A stretch of 8,360 nt of DNA from Actinomycetota bacterium (GTDB lineage Bacteria; Actinomycetota; Acidimicrobiia; Acidimicrobiales; Ilumatobacteraceae). The notes beneath the pieces are model-generated. The model worked only from the letters and a program-made list of their open reading frames with translations, made no database searches and was not told where the DNA came from. A program made the position numbers and the translations under genes. The DNA lies in contig WLEX01000045.1 in assembly GCA_009704065.1 (NCBI GenBank), forward strand, positions 1 to 8,360. Reading direction: 5' to 3'. Below are positions 1 through 7,045 of the stretch, piece after piece (the stretch's first letter is position 1; every line of letters begins with the position of its first letter).

Positions 1-1
1 C

Positions 2-562
2 GGTGAAGGGAGTCGGCAAACCCAAGAGGCAACTCTCGAGCGTTTGCGAAGTGTCGATGCATCTGCCGGAGATGTGTTCTCTGAGTTCGCTTCTCTCACA
101 TTGGGTTCTGGCGCTGCTGCAATGGTGCTGTGTAACACCGATACGCATCCAGAAGCTCATCGCATCGTTGGTGGAATTGCACGCGCTGCTACACAACACA
201 ACACTCTCTGTGTTGGTGGACTCGATCGTATGACCACCGATACGCATGGTTTGTTAGTTGCTGGTCTCGATCTTGCTGCAGAGGCATGGGAAGACGCCAA
301 GAATGAATTTGATTGGTCAAATGGCATGGACTGGTACATCGCTCACCAAGTGAGCAAAGTACACACCACCATGATGGCTGATCGTTTGGGAATCGATTCT
401 GCAAAGTTGCCAATTACATTTCCTCATTACGGCAATATTGGGCCTGCTGCGGTGCCCATTACGTTGGCAACCTCGCAACACAACATCAAAAAAGGTGAAC
501 GTGTCTTGTGTATGGGAATCGGATCCGGTCTTAACGTCAGTTTCACCGAGATCCTTTGGTGA
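2..562 (+). CDS. oleA: OleA, 2-alkyl-3-ketoacid (head-to-head acyl-CoA condensing) synthase, C-terminal part
   Basis: This is the 3' part of a thiolase-fold condensing enzyme; the reading frame is open from base 2 and 186 residues are visible, about the last half of a protein of roughly 340. The missing part would carry the active-site Cys. What can be seen fits OleA: the LTLGSGAAA segment (about bases 98-124), the catalytic His in YIAHQVS (codon 344-346) and the catalytic Asn in HYGNIGPAA (codon 434-436). His and Asn are 30 residues apart, the same spacing as His285/Asn315 of Xanthomonas OleA, and the protein ends with the family-typical GIGSGLN glycine loop. Known role: non-decarboxylative Claisen condensation of two fatty acyl-CoAs to a 2-alkyl-3-ketoacid in the cytoplasm. 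Alone it could pass for a FabH-like KAS III, but the fused oleBC and oleD directly downstream make OleA by far the best call. Its TGA overlaps the GTG start of the next gene by 4 bases, so translation is probably coupled. Confidence 0.93.
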   Translation, partial: GEGSRQTQEATLERLRSVDASAGDVFSEFASLTLGSGAAAMVLCNTDTHPEAHRIVGGIARAATQHNTLCVGGLDRMTTDTHGLLVAGLDLAAEAWEDAKNEFDWSNGMDWYIAHQVSKVHTTMMADRLGIDSAKLPITFPHYGNIGPAAVPITLATSQHNIKKGERVLCMGIGSGLNVSFTEILW

Positions 563-2982
563 ATTCCGCGTGGTCGCGCACTGTTGAAGTGCCAAGTCAC
601 GATGGTGCAGTGCACCATTGGCGAGTGATAGATCGACCAGGAACATCCGATGCAGATCCAGTTATTCTGTGCTTGCACGGCAACCCCACATGGTCATATT
701 TGTGGTCGCGATTTATTAGTGAATTGAATCCCAAATATCGTGTGATTGCCCCTGATCATTTGTCGATGGGTTATTCCGATCATGTGGCGTCGCGTACTTA
801 TAAAGAACGAGTTGCAGACATTGCCGATTTACTACGTGCGCTACAGATAGATCAACCCATTTGGATCGTGGCGCAAGACTGGGGTGGTGCGATCGGAATG
901 GGCTATGCAGTTGCGCATCCAGATCATGTATTGGGCATGGTGTTATCGAATACGGGAATTGCAGTACCAAGCGGTCGGCGCGCACCACTTCTTATAAAGA
1001 TCTCTGCTGCTTTCGGGCTGCATCGTTTGATCACCCAGTACACCTCACTATTTGTACGCGGAACGCCATTTCTGCCGGGAAGAGGACTCACCCGCGAACA
1101 ACGGCAGCAATTGAGCAAGCCATATCGCAAGGTCTTTCAACGCAGAGCCGTAGCCGATTTTGTAGCAGATGTGCCTTTTTCAGAGAAACATACGTCGGCT
1201 AGAGATTTGCAGACCGTGGCAGATGCTCTGCCTTCGCTTGAAATTCCCGTACGACTGATCTGGGGCTCGAAAGATCCTGTTTTCAACGACGACTTTGCCT
1301 ACGACCTTCTATCCCGATTCAAGAATGCACATCTACATCGCATCGCCGATGGTGGCCATCTCACAGTGCTCGAGAGTTCTGTTGCACCCTTGGTTGAGCA
1401 GGCAATATCTGAAACAGTTTTTGTAGAAGACCAATTATCTGGCGTTACTTCTGAGGCATTGTGGTCGCGCATCGGCACTGCACACGATGCGAACCAGATT
1501 TGCATCAGCGATGCGGCAGCGAATGAGACCGTGACCGATGCAGAGTTTGCATCACGAGTCGCTTCGTTTGCCACACAGTTGCATAGTCGTGGTGTATCGA
1601 TGGGAGATCGCGTTGCCTTATTGATCCCGCCGGGTATCGACCTCATTGCAGCGGTATATGCATGCTGGCGAATCGGTGCCGTCACTGTTATTGCCGACCG
1701 AGGATTAGGACTACGAGGGTTAGGTCATGCGGTGCGTTCGGCACGCGTGCAATATGTGCTTGGCATTCGTACAGGGTGTCTTGCGGCAAAGTTATTGCGG
1801 TGGGCGCCGTGGGCACTGATGATCAATGTGGAATCACTTCGATCAACGGATGGTTCAACAATGTCATCGCTTGTCATGCCAGCACCCTCAGATAACTCTG
1901 AAGCGGCAGTGCTTTTTACATCTGGTGCTACTGGACCAGCCAAAGGAGTGCGATATACCCATCGCCAACTGTGCGCACAACGAGATGCATTGCAAAATAC
2001 CTACAACATCACACGGAATGATCGGTTTGTTGCTGCATTTGCACCATTTGCGCTGTACGGACCAGCGCTTGGCATTACTACTGGTCTGGCTGATATGGAT
2101 GTCACATCGCCTAGTACTCTCACAGCCGCGGCGTTGAACGATGCATGTGAACGCATTACAGCCACCATGGTGTTTGCATCGCCGGCAGCATTAGCAAATG
2201 TATTGAAAACTGCCTCGGGATCATTAGCCGCACTTGCCTCTGTAGCCACGGTGATGTCGGCAGGCGCACCTGTTCCCATTGAAACGCTTCGTCAGATATA
2301 TCAATTGTGCCCCCACGCTCAACTGCATACGCCCTACGGCATGACAGAGGCATTGCCTGTAGCCGATATTTCATTGCTACAACGTGAGCAAGTCGGAGAA
2401 GGTCGTGGCGTTTGCGTTGGGCATGTCGTTATGAATGCAGATGTAATCATCTCTTCTTATGACTCACAAACGGTGAGTGCAATGGATATGGGTGAAACAG
2501 GAGAAGTGTTAGTTCGCGCTCCGTGGCTGTCCGACGGTTACGACGCATTGTGGTTTACACAGTCTCTTGCACGTGCTGATGGATGGCATCGCACGGGAGA
2601 TGTCGGCCATCTCGATGATGAGAACAACTTGTGGATTGAAGGTCGTGTGGTTCATGTGGTTCACACGTCGTTTGGTGACGTGACACCGGTTCCCTTAGAA
2701 ATTGCCACAGAAGCTATTCCAGGAGTTGAACGAGCAGCGGCTGTCTCTGTTGGTGAACCAGGCGTACAACAAGTGGTGATTGTTGTTGAAGTTACTTCGG
2801 GCGAAGATGGCCCAGCCAATAGTGCACTAGCTGCAGCGGTACGTTTGGCGGTTGCGCCGCAAGCAATTGCTGCAGTATTTACAACCAAGAAGCTGCCTGT
2901 CGATATTCGACACAATTCCAAAATTGATCGCACAGCATTGGGTCACAAGTTGACTCATATTCTTACGGGTGCATCGCGATGA
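559..2982 (+). CDS. oleBC: OleBC fusion: beta-lactone decarboxylase (OleB) joined to beta-lactone synthetase (OleC)
   Basis: A two-domain protein of 807 residues. Residues about 1-285 are an alpha/beta-hydrolase of the haloalkane dehalogenase type: oxyanion motif HGNP (40-43), nucleophile Asp107 in AQDWGG, a second acid candidate Asp239 in GSKDP, and His267 in GGHLTVLE. An Asp rather than Ser nucleophile is the hallmark of OleB, which decarboxylates cis-beta-lactones to olefins. Residues about 300-807 are an ANL-type adenylating enzyme: phosphate loop TSGATGPAKG (454-463), YGMTE (593-597), RTGD (678-681), hinge region EGR (694-696) and C-terminal RHNSKIDR with Lys788. This matches OleC, which uses ATP to turn the 2-alkyl-3-hydroxyacid into a beta-lactone. 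The linker is only about 15 residues. I chose GTG at 559 because it gives a 4-base GTGA overlap with oleA; TTG at 556 is the alternative. No strong Shine-Dalgarno is visible, consistent with coupling. The same kind of fusion is known from actinobacteria such as Micrococcus luteus. The end overlaps oleD by 4 bases (ATGA). Confidence 0.95.
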   Translation: MNSAWSRTVEVPSHDGAVHHWRVIDRPGTSDADPVILCLHGNPTWSYLWSRFISELNPKYRVIAPDHLSMGYSDHVASRTYKERVADIADLLRALQIDQPIWIVAQDWGGAIGMGYAVAHPDHVLGMVLSNTGIAVPSGRRAPLLIKISAAFGLHRLITQYTSLFVRGTPFLPGRGLTREQRQQLSKPYRKVFQRRAVADFVADVPFSEKHTSARDLQTVADALPSLEIPVRLIWGSKDPVFNDDFAYDLLSRFKNAHLHRIADGGHLTVLESSVAPLVEQAISETVFVEDQLSGVTSEALWSRIGTAHDANQICISDAAANETVTDAEFASRVASFATQLHSRGVSMGDRVALLIPPGIDLIAAVYACWRIGAVTVIADRGLGLRGLGHAVRSARVQYVLGIRTGCLAAKLLRWAPWALMINVESLRSTDGSTMSSLVMPAPSDNSEAAVLFTSGATGPAKGVRYTHRQLCAQRDALQNTYNITRNDRFVAAFAPFALYGPALGITTGLADMDVTSPSTLTAAALNDACERITATMVFASPAALANVLKTASGSLAALASVATVMSAGAPVPIETLRQIYQLCPHAQLHTPYGMTEALPVADISLLQREQVGEGRGVCVGHVVMNADVIISSYDSQTVSAMDMGETGEVLVRAPWLSDGYDALWFTQSLARADGWHRTGDVGHLDDENNLWIEGRVVHVVHTSFGDVTPVPLEIATEAIPGVERAAAVSVGEPGVQQVVIVVEVTSGEDGPANSALAAAVRLAVAPQAIAAVFTTKKLPVDIRHNSKIDRTALGHKLTHILTGASR

Positions 2983-3959
2983 AAGTGGCGGTGACGGGGG
3001 CTGGCAGTCTGCTGATGAGCAGCATTGCCAATGCGTTGATTCAACGAGGCGATGAAGCGGTGTGTATTCAGCGTCGTCCCGTAGAAAATTTGGATTGCCA
3101 ACAGGAGTTGGTCGACATTCGTGATGCCGATGCTCTACGACGTGCAACCGTGGGATGTGATGCTGTTATTCATGGTGCAGCCAGAGTGGGAATCATGGGC
3201 TCATCAGGAGATTTTCGAAGCGTCAATGTAGACGGCACAGACAATGTGATTACAGCCGCGCAACATAACAATATTTCTCGAATGGTATTTGTCTCCACGC
3301 CATCTGTCTCACATACTGGCACTTCGCTGGTTGGTGCTCTGGCGGATCGCGCAGTCACAGGGCGATCTCATTCTCACTACGCTGAAACAAAAGCAAGAGC
3401 AGAACAACTTGTCTTGGCTGCTAATTGCAGTTCACTGAGCACCGTCGCCTTGCGTCCTCACTTGGTGTGGGGCCCGGGCGATACTCAATTAGTGGGACGA
3501 ATCATTGAACGAGCGTCACAAGGAAAATTAGTAATGGTGGGTAGCGGCAACGCACTTGTCGATTCCACTTATATCGATAATGCAGCAGATGCTCATATTG
3601 CCGCGCTCGATGCATTACATCTGAGTGCGCCTTGTGCTGGCAAGGCCTATGTGATTGCTAATGGTGAGCCGCGGACGGTAAATGAACTTATGCGTGGCAT
3701 GTGTGATGCGGCAGGTATTGCCTTTGCTCCAAAACATGTTCCTCTCGCAATTGCTACTCGATTGGGTACAGCGATTGAACGTATGTGGCCATTGATTCGA
3801 AAAAGCGAACCGCCACTGACGCGGTTTGTCGCAGAGCAATTGGGTACAGCACATTGGTTTGATCCGCGTCCAGCACAAATGGATCTTGCTTGGTCACCAT
3901 CTGTCACCATCGATGAAGGCTTTCAGCGGCTACGTAATTGGTGTGAAGCTAAAAAATAG
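2979..3959 (+). CDS. oleD: OleD, NADPH-dependent 2-alkyl-3-ketoalkanoate reductase
   Basis: A 326-residue extended short-chain dehydrogenase. Visible parts are the N-terminal Rossmann strand and loop (TGAGSLLM, 6-13), paired arginines after the second strand (Arg32-Arg33, suggesting NADP(H) preference), the GAARV segment (66-70), the catalytic Ser/Thr region STPSV (106-110) and the catalytic YAETK (Tyr134, Lys138). The C-terminal half carries family-like blocks: RPHLVWGPGDTQLV (159-172), STYIDNAADA (196-205) and TAHWFDPR (290-297). Known role: reduces the unstable ketoacid made by OleA to the 2-alkyl-3-hydroxyacid that OleC cyclises. Length and position match oleD. Its ATG overlaps the oleBC stop by 4 bases (ATGA), so it is read in the same operon. 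One oddity is the cofactor loop: the usual GxxGxxG pattern has Ser at the second glycine and Met at the third. The gene ends 20 bases from the convergent amidohydrolase gene, with no convincing terminator between them. Confidence 0.93.
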   Translation: MKVAVTGAGSLLMSSIANALIQRGDEAVCIQRRPVENLDCQQELVDIRDADALRRATVGCDAVIHGAARVGIMGSSGDFRSVNVDGTDNVITAAQHNNISRMVFVSTPSVSHTGTSLVGALADRAVTGRSHSHYAETKARAEQLVLAANCSSLSTVALRPHLVWGPGDTQLVGRIIERASQGKLVMVGSGNALVDSTYIDNAADAHIAALDALHLSAPCAGKAYVIANGEPRTVNELMRGMCDAAGIAFAPKHVPLAIATRLGTAIERMWPLIRKSEPPLTRFVAEQLGTAHWFDPRPAQMDLAWSPSVTIDEGFQRLRNWCEAKK

Positions 3960-3979
3960 CCTCACTCATTATTCACGAT

Positions 3980-4975
3980 TTACAAAGAATAGATACGCGT
4001 TGCAGTTCCACGGAACATGGCATCTTTTTCACTTTCCGTAAATGATGTGGTGAGTTTCTTGCAAGCATTCCAAAACACTTGATACGACAAAGAAAATCTG
4101 TCGACGGGGAAGTTCGATTCGAACATGCAACGTTCGGGCCCAAAGCATTCGATGGTGTGTTCGTAATATCGACGTTGTTGAGCGAGGAATTCATCTGATG
4201 TAGGTGGTCGCAGAGCAGTGTTCCATCCGGTGCCATTGTCTGGCATCGCGAGACCGCCAAGTTTTGCTACCACGTTGCTGCAACTGGCGATTGCCGCAAT
4301 ATCTGTTTTCCATTGCGAGAAAATTTCTTCACGTTGCGCCTCGTACGGCCCTACGCCGAGAGGTGTACCGAAGTGATCGAGAACCATCGTTGTGTTGGGT
4401 ACTGCACGCGCCAACTCGAGGAACTCGATGTTTTGGTAGTGGTAGTGCCAGGAGTCGTATGTAAGTCCACGTTCACCAAGCATTGCGACGCCACGCTTGA
4501 ATTTCGGATCCTTGTACAGGTCACGCGGCGCATGGCCAGGAATGGCAAGTATCTCCGGATGGTCGGCACGAGCTAATGCATCGCGAATTCCTTTCACAAG
4601 GCCGTTACCTGTAGCAAGGTGAGCATCAAGAAGTGCTGAGACATCATCACGACGAAGGTCGACGTGGGCGATGATGCCGGCAATGAGGTGCTGCGGGTCA
4701 CGGGCAGATTCACTGGCGACAAATCGGGTTTCACCTAGTGGTGCCAAGTGTTCAGGTGCATCACTGTCATAGGCGGCACCGCATTCGATAAAGACAGTCT
4801 TTTCGATGAGATGACCCGAAGTGGTGTCGGCATGAAGTTCATCGAGGCCGTACGGCAGGGCACCGCCCGCGGGCCACAAATGATGATGCGGATCGACAAT
4901 TGGTCGAGTGGGGTCGACGGTGTCTTCTGCGACTTGAGCAAACCATTCGGGAGTTCCTGGTGTGAGAGTTGTCAT
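3980..4975 (-). CDS. Amidohydrolase family 2 (COG3618-type) metal-dependent TIM-barrel hydrolase
   Basis: A 331-residue protein with no signal peptide, probably cytoplasmic. The amidohydrolase-2 signature is clear: DPHHHLW (28-34, His30 and His32 as the metal HxH pair), IAHVD (102-106), KGIRD (128-132), SWHYH (175-179), VLDHFGTPLG (198-207) and SNFPVD (288-293, Asp292 the likely metal or catalytic acid). The family (PF04909) includes lactonases such as fuconolactonase and 2-pyrone-4,6-dicarboxylate hydrolase, as well as decarboxylases, so the reaction here cannot be fixed from sequence; a lactone or amide hydrolase is most likely. The ATG start at 4975 gives full family length. No clear Shine-Dalgarno precedes it; a TAGAAC box on the minus strand (4988-4983) ends 7 bases before the ATG, so a leaderless transcript is possible but weakly supported. 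It converges on oleD and is divergent from the phosphatase gene, so it is probably a single-gene transcript not belonging to the ole operon. Confidence 0.88.
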   Translation of the reverse strand: MTTLTPGTPEWFAQVAEDTVDPTRPIVDPHHHLWPAGGALPYGLDELHADTTSGHLIEKTVFIECGAAYDSDAPEHLAPLGETRFVASESARDPQHLIAGIIAHVDLRRDDVSALLDAHLATGNGLVKGIRDALARADHPEILAIPGHAPRDLYKDPKFKRGVAMLGERGLTYDSWHYHYQNIEFLELARAVPNTTMVLDHFGTPLGVGPYEAQREEIFSQWKTDIAAIASCSNVVAKLGGLAMPDNGTGWNTALRPPTSDEFLAQQRRYYEHTIECFGPERCMFESNFPVDRFSLSYQVFWNACKKLTTSFTESEKDAMFRGTATRIYSL

Positions 4976-5002
4976 GAAAGTAGTTCTAGTGCACCCAAGG
5001 GG

Positions 5003-5023
5003 CGTATTCCCCAGCGGGATACG
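5003..5023. repeat. Inverted repeat in the divergent amidohydrolase/PAP2 intergenic region
   Basis: CGTAT-t-CCC (5003-5011) pairs exactly with GGG-ATACG (5016-5023), leaving a CAGC loop and one bulged T: eight base pairs in 21 bases. It sits about midway in the 93-base gap (4976-5068) between two divergent genes, where promoters and an operator for both are expected. There is no T-run on either side, so it is not a typical intrinsic terminator. It may be a regulator-binding site or a 5'-leader hairpin; the function is inference. A TTGATG hexamer at 5024-5029 could be a -35 box for the plus strand, but I could not find a matching -10. Confidence 0.4.
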
Positions 5024-5068
5024 TTGATGCCACTTTTTACATCACGTTTCAGGGCAAAATAGATACCG

Positions 5069-5722
5069 ATGTTGACCCCGCGACGCCTGACTGCATACAT
5101 TGCATCGATCAGTGTGATCTTGGCTGTCCTCGTGCAACAAGTTGTGGGATGGGGAGGCCTCTCACATTTCGACCGCACGGCACTGGAAACCGCTCGTGAC
5201 ATCAATGCGAATCGTGACATCTTTTCTGTAACGGTCATGTTTGGGCTTCGCGGAATTATTCTCACTATCTGTCTTCCAATCCTTGGCTTTCTCTCATGGC
5301 GTCGCAAGTCGTGGTTCCCCATCGGTGGATTCATCCTTGTGTTGTTGTTTGAAACAGGGATAGCTGGTGCAATCAAAATGTCAGTGGGAAGAATCTTTCC
5401 GTATCAACTTCGCGATTATTTCGATTTAATGCGCATCGATTCAGGCCAGATGGCGTTTCCCTCTGGTCACGCAGCGAATGCTCTCGCTCTGTGGGGATAC
5501 ACAGCGTGGTACCTCACATTGAATAACAAGAAGTGGCGCACCGTGGCATACACCATCGTGGGAATCGGATGCATTGTGGTGGGAATATCATCGTGGCTCA
5601 TTCGAACGCATTGGCCTACAGATCTGTTTGCTGGTTATGCAGTGGGCGCTATTGCGTTACTCACTGTGACGTGTTCGATGCGAGCTCTGAATGTCAATCT
5701 TTCGGCCACATCTCGGCGTTAG
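5069..5722 (+). CDS. PAP2-superfamily membrane phosphatase, divergent motifs
   Basis: A 217-residue integral membrane protein with hydrophobic segments at about 9-27, 57-75, 84-101, 136-150, 158-177 and 186-202. The PAP2 fold is shown by the central PSGHA (131-135, His134) and by HWPTD (181-185, His181 and Asp185) followed by a final membrane helix; this layout is typical of bacterial phosphatidic-acid or undecaprenyl-diphosphate phosphatases, with the active site on the outer face. Lys103 and Arg108 of the first motif are present, but the motif reads KMSVGRIFP instead of ending in RP, and in the third motif the usual SR before the His is Ser174-Ser175. An Arg lies at 179. Substrate and activity are therefore uncertain. 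ATG 5069 is the only reasonable start, with an in-frame stop just upstream (5060-5062) and an AGGG at 5051-5054, a little far away. Its 3' end overlaps the convergent CoA-transferase gene by 29 bases. Confidence 0.85.
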   Translation: MLTPRRLTAYIASISVILAVLVQQVVGWGGLSHFDRTALETARDINANRDIFSVTVMFGLRGIILTICLPILGFLSWRRKSWFPIGGFILVLLFETGIAGAIKMSVGRIFPYQLRDYFDLMRIDSGQMAFPSGHAANALALWGYTAWYLTLNNKKWRTVAYTIVGIGCIVVGISSWLIRTHWPTDLFAGYAVGAIALLTVTCSMRALNVNLSATSRR

Positions 5723-6998
5723 CTAGCAACTCATCGCGAAATTGTGGGTGAGCAATTGAGGCCATTGCCCGAGCGCGTTCACGAATGGTGCGCCCTTCCA
5801 ATTCGGCAATACCAAATTCGGTAATGATGACATCGACCTGATGGCGGGGAGTACTCACAACACTTCCGGCGGGCAGAGCACCCAAGATGCGGCTAGTCAA
5901 TTGCCCATTAACTGTTGATGTAGATGGCAGACAGATAAGACTGCGGTCGGTGGAATCAAGACCGGGACCAGAAATGAAATCTTCATGCCCGCCCACACCA
6001 CTGAATTGCATTCCGCCAATAGTGTCTGCCACGACTTGCCCTGCAAGATCAACTGCAAGTGCACCGTTAATAGTGACCATGTTTCGGTTTCGTGCAATAC
6101 GTTCTGGCGAGTTCACAATTTTCACTGGAAGGAAGCGAACAGCCTCATTGTTATGCAGCCATGAGTAGAGCTCAGGAATTCCTGCAGCAAATGTTGTGGG
6201 AGAGAAGCCATCAAATTCACTGCCCTTACTGTTAGTGACTTTTCCTGCCTGGTGTAAACGCATAAGTCCAGTGGTGAACATCTCTGAATGGATGCCGAAA
6301 TCTCCCATGTCACTAGCTGCAAGTGTGAGAGCAATCTGATTGGGAATTCCACCAATACCTGTTTGCAGCGTGCTTCCTGAATGGATGAATGAAACTGCAA
6401 TTTGAGCAATAGCTAGTTCGGCTTCGGTCGGAACCGTGTCTGCCAAGTTGAGCGGCTCACGGTCAGTAGTAATGAGGGCATCGATTTGGTCAACATGAAT
6501 ACGATGCCCATATTCGGGCAGAACTCCAAACGTGCGTGGGAAATGCTCGCTCACTTCGACAATAAGAATTCGTTCGGGGTCAGCTGCAACACGATGAATT
6601 TCATCGACTGTGGCACCTGCATGTACGGACAAGCTCACCCATCCGTCAACAGGCAGCGAACCTGCAGTAGCAAGCACACGAGGTTTCATTTGTTCGAGAA
6701 TCGGCTCGAAGCGACGAAAGTCGGCAGGGACAAAATCGATGTTGGCCCCAGAGTCACGAAGGAATCGCTCGGCGGGTCCAAAAAATCCACTGCGATAGCG
6801 CACGCCAGGTTTGGCGAGAACTGCATAGAGGTCTGGCATGAGCGCGCCCGATATCTGAAGGTCGACAAAGTCGTCGCGATCTCCCAGTGCATGCATAAAC
6901 CCACCTGGGACACCGGGGCCAAGGGGTACAGCCAATGTGTCTGTAGGGCGAACAAGGCTTGCAGCGGTGGAAAGATCGACAATTGCCATGTGACCCAT
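5694..6998 (-). CDS. Acetyl-CoA hydrolase / 4-hydroxybutyrate CoA-transferase family protein
   Basis: A 434-residue class I CoA-transferase of the Cat1/4-hydroxybutyrate type. Diagnostic parts are an N-terminal half with HFPRT (about 152-156), the glycine loop QTGIGGIPNQI (212-222), the catalytic Glu239 in DFGIHSEM, which becomes the glutamyl-CoA thioester in this family, and the second glycine loop SGVGGHEDF (333-341). It moves CoA between a short acyl-CoA and a free acid, often acetate, or in some members hydrolyses acetyl-CoA; the exact substrates cannot be told from sequence. The protein is soluble. The start is uncertain: ATG 6998 is taken here, ATG 6989 (giving MAIVDLSTA) is equally possible, and a TTG at 7040 would run almost into the divergent gene. 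No strong Shine-Dalgarno marks any of them. About 47 bases separate it from the divergent reductase, so promoters must be compact or reach into coding sequence. Its stop lies inside the 3' end of the phosphatase gene. Confidence 0.9.
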   Translation of the reverse strand: MGHMAIVDLSTAASLVRPTDTLAVPLGPGVPGGFMHALGDRDDFVDLQISGALMPDLYAVLAKPGVRYRSGFFGPAERFLRDSGANIDFVPADFRRFEPILEQMKPRVLATAGSLPVDGWVSLSVHAGATVDEIHRVAADPERILIVEVSEHFPRTFGVLPEYGHRIHVDQIDALITTDREPLNLADTVPTEAELAIAQIAVSFIHSGSTLQTGIGGIPNQIALTLAASDMGDFGIHSEMFTTGLMRLHQAGKVTNSKGSEFDGFSPTTFAAGIPELYSWLHNNEAVRFLPVKIVNSPERIARNRNMVTINGALAVDLAGQVVADTIGGMQFSGVGGHEDFISGPGLDSTDRSLICLPSTSTVNGQLTSRILGALPAGSVVSTPRHQVDVIITEFGIAELEGRTIRERARAMASIAHPQFRDELLANAEMWPKD

Positions 6999-7045
6999 GG
7001 TACGCAGGTAGCGGTTCGAGCGTGGGGCTGGCAGGCTCAAGGGGA
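6999..7045. promoter_or_regulatory. Short divergent intergenic region between CoA-transferase and geranylgeranyl reductase
   Basis: Both flanking genes point outward from this roughly 47-base gap, so it should hold all or part of two promoters. I could not identify reliable -35/-10 pairs on either strand. GGCAGG at 7030-7035 is the best ribosome-binding candidate for the ATG at 7046; the purine run at 7039-7045 touches the start codon and is too close. A small inverted repeat, CCATG-5-CATGG (6986-7000), covers the two candidate CoA-transferase starts and may be chance. Confidence 0.3.

Noticed and set aside
317..678. Minus-strand open frames of 83-109 codons across the oleA/oleBC junction
   Set aside because: They lie fully antisense to strongly conserved coding sequence and resemble no protein family.
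3948..3960. Possible terminator hairpin at the end of oleD
   Set aside because: The stem GCTA/TAGC is only 4 pairs, mostly A-T, and the A-run is in the loop rather than after the stem, so it does not resemble an intrinsic terminator on either strand.
6986..7000. CCATG-5-CATGG inverted repeat over the CoA-transferase start
   Set aside because: It arises from two nearby ATG codons on the minus strand, is only 5 pairs long, and does not extend further, so it is likely coincidental.
6959..7045. N-terminal extension of the reductase upstream of ATG 7046
   Set aside because: The extra 29 residues have no domain content and run antisense over the CoA-transferase start; ATG 7046 puts the FAD loop where the family has it.
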